DNA of 64,000 bases from Ctena decussata (taxonomy: Eukaryota; Mollusca; Bivalvia; Lucinida; Lucinidae). The notes under the pieces were generated by a model. It did not search any database. It was not told the origin of the DNA and saw only the letters and a list, made by a program, of their open reading frames with translations. The position numbers were made by a program, and so were the translations under genes. The stretch covers positions 33,348,993 through 33,412,992 of the forward strand of contig OZ022499.1 in the NCBI GenBank assembly GCA_963989385.1, written 5' to 3'. Position 1 is the stretch's first letter; each line of letters starts with the position of its first letter. Shown piece after piece: positions 58,217 through 64,000 of this stretch.

Positions 58217-58600
58217 AGTCCGTGCCGGTGGTTGTACGCTTTCCCACAGGCCGTCTCTAGAGCATGGGGTCGATTCTCCCCCCAAGTCTGTGTTTTCGAT
58301 GCATGGGGTCGATGCTTTCCCCCTGCCATCTGATTGTTTTGGAACGACACTTCAACGCCATCTGGGGTTGATGCTTTCCCTCATCCTACACTACTATGGG
58401 CTTGTCACTTTTCCAATATAGTCTGTGCCTGTGGTTGTATGCAGTCCCACAGGCCGTCTGTATGTGCAATGGGTCGATTCTTCCCCAGTCCGTTTTAGAT
58501 GCACGGGGTCGATGCTTTCCCCCTGCCATCTATATAGTTGGAATGACAACCTGCCCACTCTTACCTGGCATGGGGTCGACGCCTTCCCCCAGTCTGCTTA
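58217..58600. repeat. ~205-bp direct repeat in the DIRS 3' region
   Basis: 'cccacaggccgtctctagag' at about 58240 recurs as 'cccacaggccgtctgtatgt' at about 58446, and 'ggggtcgatgctttccccct' at 58305 and 58506. A further 'catggggtcgacgccttccc' follows at about 58570. Small frames across it are by-products. Comparable repeats are used by DIRS/Ngaro elements for circularisation. Confidence 0.72.
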
Positions 58601-58879
58601 TCCTGGCTCAGGTAGTCGCCATTTTGGGGTCGACATATCAAACAGTTAACAACCCCCAAAGAAATAGCCAATAAATTTAATTTGTGTATATAATGTTTTG
58701 ATAATGTTATGTTTAAAAGTATGTATGAGAGCATGGTAGTGAATTATGGTTAGAAAGTAACCTTTCTTGTCTTGTAGGGTTATGTTGGATAATTGGTAAA
58801 TGTATATTGCCTTGACTGATAGAAACTAGTAGAAACAATAAACAACATTAACCATTATCTCTCTTGTGTGATTTATAAA

Positions 58880-59480
58880 CCAGCATTTTACACCCAATTT
58901 ACATGTCAACTACCTTTTTACCTATAGCTTACCACACAACCACACACTCATTTTTTACTTTTTTAATATCATCTCTTTATCAGTTTTACTACCTCAGTTC
59001 ATTTTTACCTTTATTTTACCCCTCAAGCTCTATCTAACTTCATTTTACCCTTCAAACTCTTTAGTTTATCCCCTTCTTCTCCCTCAACCTCCTTTTTACA
59101 TTCAGTTTACCTCTTACCTTTACCATTCAACCCATTTTTATCTCCAGCCTAGACCTCAGCCCCAATTAGGCCTTCAGTTTACCTCTCAACCTCTTTTATC
59201 TTCAGTTTGCTCTTTTAACCTCTTTTCTATCTTTATTATCTCTTCAACCTCCCTTCTTAATTTCAGTACACCCCTTGACTTTTTCTTTATCTCCATTTTA
59301 TCCCTCAACTTCAATTTTTATCTTCAGTTAAACCCACATCTTCGCAACCTTCATTTTACTACAAAACCATTTTTTAGCATCAGTTTCAGTTCATCCCTCT
59401 ACCACGTTATCTTTTGTTACATAAGCATCTGTTTTTAATATTTTTTTTCACTTTATATTCAGCTAACTTGAAGTAAAAAA
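58880..59480. repeat. Pyrimidine-rich degenerate repeat
   Basis: Units near 'aacctcttttatcttcagtt' recur every 25-35 bp with many substitutions and almost no G on the plus strand. In the host transcript this is a purine-rich stretch just downstream of the exon 5 donor. Confidence 0.65.
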
Positions 59481-59572
59481 GAGGTTACGGGGTACATCAA
59501 CCCCTTTTCTACCTTAAGTTCTTTGAGGTTCCCTAAAACTCAGCTTTTATACTTCATGTTTTTATTTCTTAC

Positions 59573-59755
59573 CTGTAATATCATCTGTTTATTCTCAGTT
59601 TGTCCAACCAGGTCTTTCCATCTGCTGTTAACATTTGTCATCAGTTCATTAATTAGCTGTTGAGACTTCTGTGCTGCTTCTCGGTCAAGGTCATGTGACC
59701 TCTCGTTGAGCTCATTTATCACTGGACGGAAGGTCTCAACTTTGTCAATAAATTC
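59573..59755 (-). CDS. Spectrin-rod exon 5 (helices B and C)
   Basis: The exon has 183 bp (61 codons, phase 0/0), with acceptor TTTGCTCAG|GAA and donor CAG|GTAAGA. It encodes a compact helix B (FRPVINELNERSHDLDREAA) and helix C (MTNVNSRWKDLVGQTENKQ) of one repeat. It serves as the template for reading exon 14686-16545, which begins with the same INEL-x-x-x-SH-x-L motif but then diverges into the Ser-rich insert. The intron downstream of it carries the DIRS-like retrotransposon. Confidence 0.88.
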
Positions 59756-60009
59756 CTGAGCAAATGTAAAAAAGATAACATAAATATTTAGATTCACTTC
59801 TTGCTCTAATGCTCACACTAATGATATGGGAAAAAATGCCAAGTGGATCAATTGGGTAGTGAGCATTCAGTCACTGCCAGCAGCCTAGCAGTCAAAGCTC
59901 AACATTAGCACTGACAAACTCTGCAAGCAGCCACTGCATCTCACAATCAAAGTCTGCTCAATTCTGACTTCAGAATTGTCAATTCAGTTCATGAACAGTG
60001 CATATATAG

Positions 60010-60290
60010 AGGATCTTACACGAGTGGTCATTTCATATGAAATTTATGAAACGAGCCTTCGGCAAGTTTCATAAATTTCATATAAAATGACCACAAGTGT
60101 AAGATTCTGCTTATCATATGACCTTTAAAATGGGATTTTGACGTTATTATTTCAATAAGAAAATGCATTGCTGACATGGACGTTGTCAATGCTGTTACGT
60201 GTATGCGCCAAAATGTTATTACACATGTGGTCATATGATTTTTATGACACAACATTATCCACTGAATAACAGGGACGTCATATGATAAAT
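60010..60290. mobile_element. Hairpin element with TCATATGAC blocks, second copy
   Basis: 'atcttacacgagtggtcatt' and 'tgaccacaagtgtaagat' enclose 'catatgaaatttatgaaacg' and its complement (tip gccttcggc). 'cttatcatatgacc' follows the hairpin and 'gtcatatgataaatc' closes the element, as at 34398-34705. Confidence 0.62.
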
Positions 60291-60558
60291 CATGTGCTTT
60301 CATCATAATTATCTGGCACAGCTTAAACTCTTTGATCATGCAACCCAAAACAATCAAAGCAGACTGTATAACATGCGATGGGCAATGGTCGAAAGATGAA
60401 AATACAATTTAGCTTTCTTTATATCTAGTTTAAACATCACATGCTTCAACAAAAATTTCAGTACCCGACAAAGTTTTCACTATTTAAAATGACCTCAGTG
60501 TTACTTGTCTATTACTTTTTCTGCGAATCAAGTTTTTGCTAAACTTCATTGAGCCTAC

Positions 60559-60675
60559 CTTAGTATCAGTGAGGTGTTTCTGTATCTGGGTGGGGCTGTT
60601 CAACTGTACACTGTCTAACTCCTCCCACTCTGTCTCCAACATCTGAAGATCTCCATTTACCTTCATTACCATCTC
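60559..60675 (-). CDS. Spectrin-rod exon 4
   Basis: This short exon has 117 bp (39 codons, phase 0/0), with acceptor ATTTTTCAG|GAG and donor AAG|GTAGGC. The peptide EMVMKVNGDLQMLETEWEEL holds a Trp in a helix A setting and is followed by a linker ending HLTDTK. It joins directly to the EFIDKV start of the following exon, in the same way the other A-to-B junctions join. Confidence 0.82.
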
Positions 60676-61270
60676 CTGAAAAATTGCCATCAAAATGAGT
60701 TATTATGCGTGATAGGCACTTTGCTGCATTTCTTGAAAACGTTAATAATTCTGTCGGAGATACAAACTAAGAATGTGCCCAAAAAAACAACTATAATAGT
60801 ATCTATAAATTTACTATCATGATAACGAGACATCATGAGGAAGAACAACAATATGGAGGCAAACCTCTAATACCGCAGGCAAACTTACAATACATAGTTC
60901 CGAGAAACACCTAGAATGTCACTCAAAAGTCACTTGACATGTATAACTGGCCAATTCAACAATAACTTAGCAAGTGGCATAGTCCCACGAACAAAACAGC
61001 ATGTGTTAAATGTCCCACAAAATCTGTGATTTTACCTTACAGTTAATGGAGGGATGTATACCTGTTTAAAAGTCGCTGTGGTTTTTGGAACTATGAATGG
61101 TTGTGATGGGGAATACACAAAAAGGTAGTACAATCCACAATGTGGTGGACAGAACCACACTGTAAGGAGAAAATCCACAATATATTGGGAAGGTCTGCAC
61201 AAACAGTGCAATATACTGTGAGTTTTCTGTCCCTATAGTTAGAACTGCTACAGTGCAAAGTCATTGTTAC

Positions 61271-61483
61271 CTGATATTCGTTCCATTCCTCACATTTTTT
61301 CGTCATCACTTGTTGTTTTCTCTGACTGGCGGCCATGACGTCTGCTAACTTCTGACTTGTGTTCTTGAGACTTTCTCTCAGAGTCTCTGTATCATTCATG
61401 TCTAGCGTGGGTAAAAGCCTCTCTGAGAGTTCCATCACTTGGTCCATCTCATCCTGACACATACTAGCCTCAGAGAAATAGTC
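61271..61483 (-). CDS. Spectrin-rod exon 3
   Basis: The exon has 213 bp (71 codons, phase 0/0), with acceptor TTTCTTTCAG|GAC and donor CAG|GTAACA. It starts DYFSEASMCQDEMDQVMEL and ends KKCEEWNEYQ. The first half reads as helix B and the second, with repeated Lys/Gln heptads, as helix C running into helix A of the next repeat. Exons of exactly 213 bp recur at 4873-5085 and 2977-3189, suggesting equivalent positions in the repeat register. Confidence 0.85.
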
Positions 61484-61534
61484 CTGAAAGAAATCCAAAT
61501 ATTGTAATGTCAGATGAATGGCAGAAATAAACTT

Positions 61535-61604
61535 TTAACCCTACTGAACTCAGAATGGCCAAAACTCTATGGAGTTTTGGCCATTCTGAGTGGAATAGGG
61601 TTAA
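61535..61604. mobile_element. 70-bp TTAA-bounded hairpin
   Basis: 'ttaaccctactgaactcaga' at the left and 'tctgagtggaatagggttaa' at the right enclose 'atggccaaaactctatggag' and its complement. TTAA at both tips links it to TTAA-targeting elements; it is 52 bp upstream of exon 3 in the host transcript. Confidence 0.72.
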
Positions 61605-61960
61605 GTACCATATACTTATGAAAGCATTTCCATCATTCAGAGATAATGATAGGGTGATCATAGTAACATTACATCCCAATATTATGTTGTCCAATTCTAC
61701 CATAGGATTTCATGTCACAGGCATCAACCACTTTTAATACAGATAACAGAATGCTAAAAATATCATACGTATACACTGATAGCAAAACTGTTAGCATAAA
61801 ATCAGTTTTCTTATTGCAATGTGATTCTATTATATTACACTTCTGTGGACAAATGAAAGGATTTCAAATTGTTCACCCTCAACAGGGTTTACATGGAGCC
61901 TGACTGACTCAGTTAAACTTATCTCCTGACTGACTCAACTTATCTAGCTACAACCCCTAC

Positions 61961-62134
61961 CTTGTGTTCACTGATAGTATCGTTGAGGGTATCATAGTCC
62001 AGTCCCTCATACCCAGAGTCTAGCATGTCCTCAGCCCCATGAATCCACTCATGTATTTGTTTCATAGAAACTTCTAGCTGCATCCTGTCAGCTGTGGCCT
62101 CAGTCAGATACTGCTCCTTCTTAGAAATAGCCTC
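61961..62134 (-). CDS. Spectrin-rod exon 2
   Basis: The exon has 174 bp (58 codons, phase 0/0), with acceptor TTTTATAG|GAG and donor AAG|GTAGGG. It encodes the helix A type segment KQIHEWIHGAEDMLDSG followed by YEGLDYDTLNDTISEHK. The Trp at the centre of helix A and the closing SEHK, which precedes helix B of the next exon, are typical of spectrin repeats in nesprin and plakin rods. The reading frame is open throughout and has no internal methionine start requirement. Confidence 0.82.
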
Positions 62135-62763
62135 CTATAAAATAGTAATAAATGAAAATTTTGGTGAAAGAGTTCCTTTTCTGATTGAGCTTGCAGATGC
62201 AGCATTACTGCCATTTTCGTTCATTTATTTATTCAATGTATTTACTCAGTTTTTTTTTTTTTTTTTTTTTGGTAAGACACCGGTCTGTGTAGAAATTGTC
62301 TAGAAAGTATAAAGTTTTACAGACCAACCTGTATCATTATAAATGTTTTCCACATGTTTGCATATAGGCTAGGGTTGCATACCTTTAATGTTTTTTTCTG
62401 ATTTTGCGAGTTACACATATTGCTTTCCACGTTAAGGCCTGATTTCACGTTGCACTTGGTACACAGATCAGCATTTGGAACACCAAAACTTTACATTGCG
62501 CCTTACGGTAAAATAGACCACGGACTAGTTAGTCTGTGTTATAACTGTGACATGAAATTGGGCGTTAGAGCATCTCATGACCTTGCTGAAATTGTCCACA
62601 GTCTAAATTCATCCATGCTGACTAATATTATAACAGACTTTAGTGTGTGAGCTGGTCAGGAACAGGTCTTTCTATTAACTTGAAAGCATGCAATTAAAAT
62701 TCTCTATCTTGTGCAAGAGGCAAAATGCTGGATAGAAACTTCAAGACTTTAAAAGTTCATTAC

Positions 62764-62913
62764 TTTAATAGAGTCTTCTAGAGTATTAATTTGTTCGAGT
62801 TTCTCTGTGAGTTGGTCAGGCACAGGTTCTTCCATGTCTTGATAGTGAGTCTGCTCCATGGTAGCCTTCATCTTCACTGTGTCTAGTTTGTCTAGAGCAT
62901 CTCGGGATAAGGC
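62764..62913 (-). CDS. Spectrin-rod exon 1 (most 5' seen)
   Basis: This 150-bp exon (50 codons, phase 0 at both ends) is the most upstream one found. The acceptor reads TTTGTAG before GCC and the donor reads AAA|GTAATG. It has no start codon at its head, so it is internal. The peptide begins ALSRDALDKLDTVK and ends with LEQINTLEDSIK, charged heptad-type helix sequence without cysteine or glycine. It links in frame to the next exon. No other coding segment was seen between here and the window edge at 64000. Confidence 0.72.
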
Positions 62914-64000
62914 CTACAAATATAATAATTTATCCTGCACACTTAGTTAAATGGGCACATCCTACTATTTTCTGTCATTTTCACAAATGGAAACAAGTTT
63001 TGTGACCTACTGTTTGCTCCCTGGATGATGCAGCCCCTCCAAGATGAGGTCTACTCTTAAAAGAAAGAATTTGCTCCTGGAAGAGCAAAATATTTCCTTT
63101 AATGATTAAGTTGACTCCACTGCCCACTCTGCTTTTTAATTTAATTTAAGACTGGAGATAAACACAGATAGCAGATGTGAAAATGACTATGTCCAAGACA
63201 GAATCAAAAGTAGATCAAGGTCAGCAAATGATGTAATTTACAGTAATCTTTCAATTCTTGATTACAGTCACATATGAAGCTACTAAATTTATTCATTGTC
63301 CAAAGGTTGTCACTAGCTTTTGGATTTTCATTTCTTAGCACAAAATGCTACATACATGTTATTACAGACTATTTGTGGCTAGTCAATTTTGTTGCTTAGC
63401 CCTGACTACATAAACTGCAAAAAGAAGCATGCACAAAGACACTTTTGAACAACATACAAGTAATGTACACAGTGTTGTTTATCTGAGAAATGTAATATCT
63501 GAAACTGTTAAAGGTCAATTATTAAGGTGCTTTTTTATTACAGAAATGAAAGCATTTTTCTCTAAGCAACTGAGTATCGAAAACCGCAGCAAATTATAAG
63601 TAATAGTTTTTGAGATATAAAGAGTTGAATTTGTAAATTTTATGACATCTGACTATCATTTTGAGCTGCCTCATTAATATTCATGAGGCCTTCGATGACG
63701 TCATCGATGAACACTGAAATTTTAAATTTATTTAAAATTTTTAAATTGTCAAATATTTTCTTGTTGAACATTCTAAAATGGTAAAAAATTGTATTGTATT
63801 ATTGGTAACACTAATAACAACTGCCCAAGTTCAAAATATTGCTTATATTTGCAACTTAAGCAGTTAAATTTTCAAATTTAAATATTTAATTAAAATTTGT
63901 TAAATTTCAATTTACATGCTTATCAGTAGATATACTTGAACATAGTAGTTTTAGATCTGTTTGACTAGGTCTCTGACAATGACTTTTGTGTACTGAAGTA
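62914..64000 (-). other. Intron sequence upstream of exon 1
   Basis: I see no exon here. 62965-63115 resembles the interspersed repeat at 52682-52920 (gctccctggatgatgcagcc, aagaaagaatttgctcctgg). The rest is AT-rich, with 'gatgacgtcatcgatg' near 63690 the only notable palindrome. Confidence 0.55.

Larger units (their letters stand above)
53279..58880 (+). mobile_element. DIRS-type tyrosine-recombinase retrotransposon, nearly intact
   Basis: Three overlapping plus-strand frames encode a zinc-finger Gag-like protein, a reverse transcriptase/RNase H, and a tyrosine recombinase. The gene set and the absence of an aspartic protease or DDE integrase define the DIRS order. Candidate inverted ends: 'gtttataggaaacacaagag' at 53279 and 'ctcttgtgtgatttataaac' near 58860. 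No flanking duplication is expected for this class. It lies in the host intron between exons 5 and 6, in antisense orientation. The recombinase frame has one frameshift, so this copy is probably inactive. Confidence 0.82.
1965..62913 (-). other. Host gene, internal part: giant spectrin-repeat protein (nesprin-like)
   Basis: Twenty-two minus-strand exons with GT donors and AG acceptors join in frame into about 2,090 codons. Conceptual joining gives a continuous series of amphipathic helices with recurrent helix A tryptophans (for example GWLDLAEQ, HWMDKTRA, GWAEQAEA, TWLAQARE, EWIHGAED) and helix B/C segments such as LNSSWQNL or VNSRWKDL. This is the pattern of spectrin-type three-helix repeats, about 13 of them. 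Neither an actin-binding domain, a plakin/GAS2 domain nor a KASH tail is in the window, so the family is inferred. Short one-repeat exons and a very long uninterrupted rod favour a nesprin (nuclear envelope to actin linker); MACF/dystonin or another spectrin superfamily member is possible. Start and end of the gene lie outside the window. Confidence 0.8.

Overview
The window is nuclear DNA of an animal, most likely a bivalve mollusc. It is AT-rich and intron-rich, and short palindromic and satellite-like mobile elements fill the introns. The bivalve call is an inference from the type of repeats and from the presence of a DIRS-type and a second non-LTR-type retroelement. No bacterial-style operon, CRISPR array or complete rRNA/tRNA gene was seen.

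One host gene spans almost the whole window on the minus strand. I delimit 22 internal exons (62913 down to 1965, about 2,090 codons). They encode a continuous rod of spectrin-type three-helix repeats, with recurrent Trp-containing helix A segments. The start, the C-terminus and any diagnostic end domain lie outside. The best guess is a giant nesprin (SYNE1/Msp300-like) protein linking the nuclear envelope to the cytoskeleton; a plakin (MACF/dystonin/Shot) rod is the main alternative. All but one of the introns are phase 0 and nearly all exons are multiples of three. One 1,860-bp exon (14686-16545) plus the next exon (12948-13127) insert roughly 650 residues of Ser/Pro-rich disordered sequence into the B-C loop of one spectrin repeat.

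Layout by region. 1-16.5 kb: the 3' part of the visible gene, with eleven exons (including the giant one) among minisatellites, TIR elements and hairpins. 16.5-33 kb: one 16.4-kb intron carrying two composite elements with rigid tandem arrays (156-bp and 146-bp periods) that end in hairpins, a decayed non-LTR reverse transcriptase, several MITEs, and a 6.2-kb foldback-like giant palindrome (26112-32339) bounded by a perfect 9-bp target duplication. 33-37 kb: three exons. 37-50 kb: a 12.9-kb intron with a 2.1-kb 26-bp minisatellite, a 28-bp minisatellite open in three frames, tRNA-derived SINEs and MITEs. 50-63 kb: nine exons, one intron of which holds a nearly intact DIRS-type tyrosine-recombinase retrotransposon (about 53279-58880) on the plus strand, antisense to the host gene.

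The main items to follow up are the foldback-like palindrome, the Ser-rich insertion in a spectrin repeat, the DIRS element with inverted ends and a single frameshift, and several MITE families in which I could read target duplications directly.
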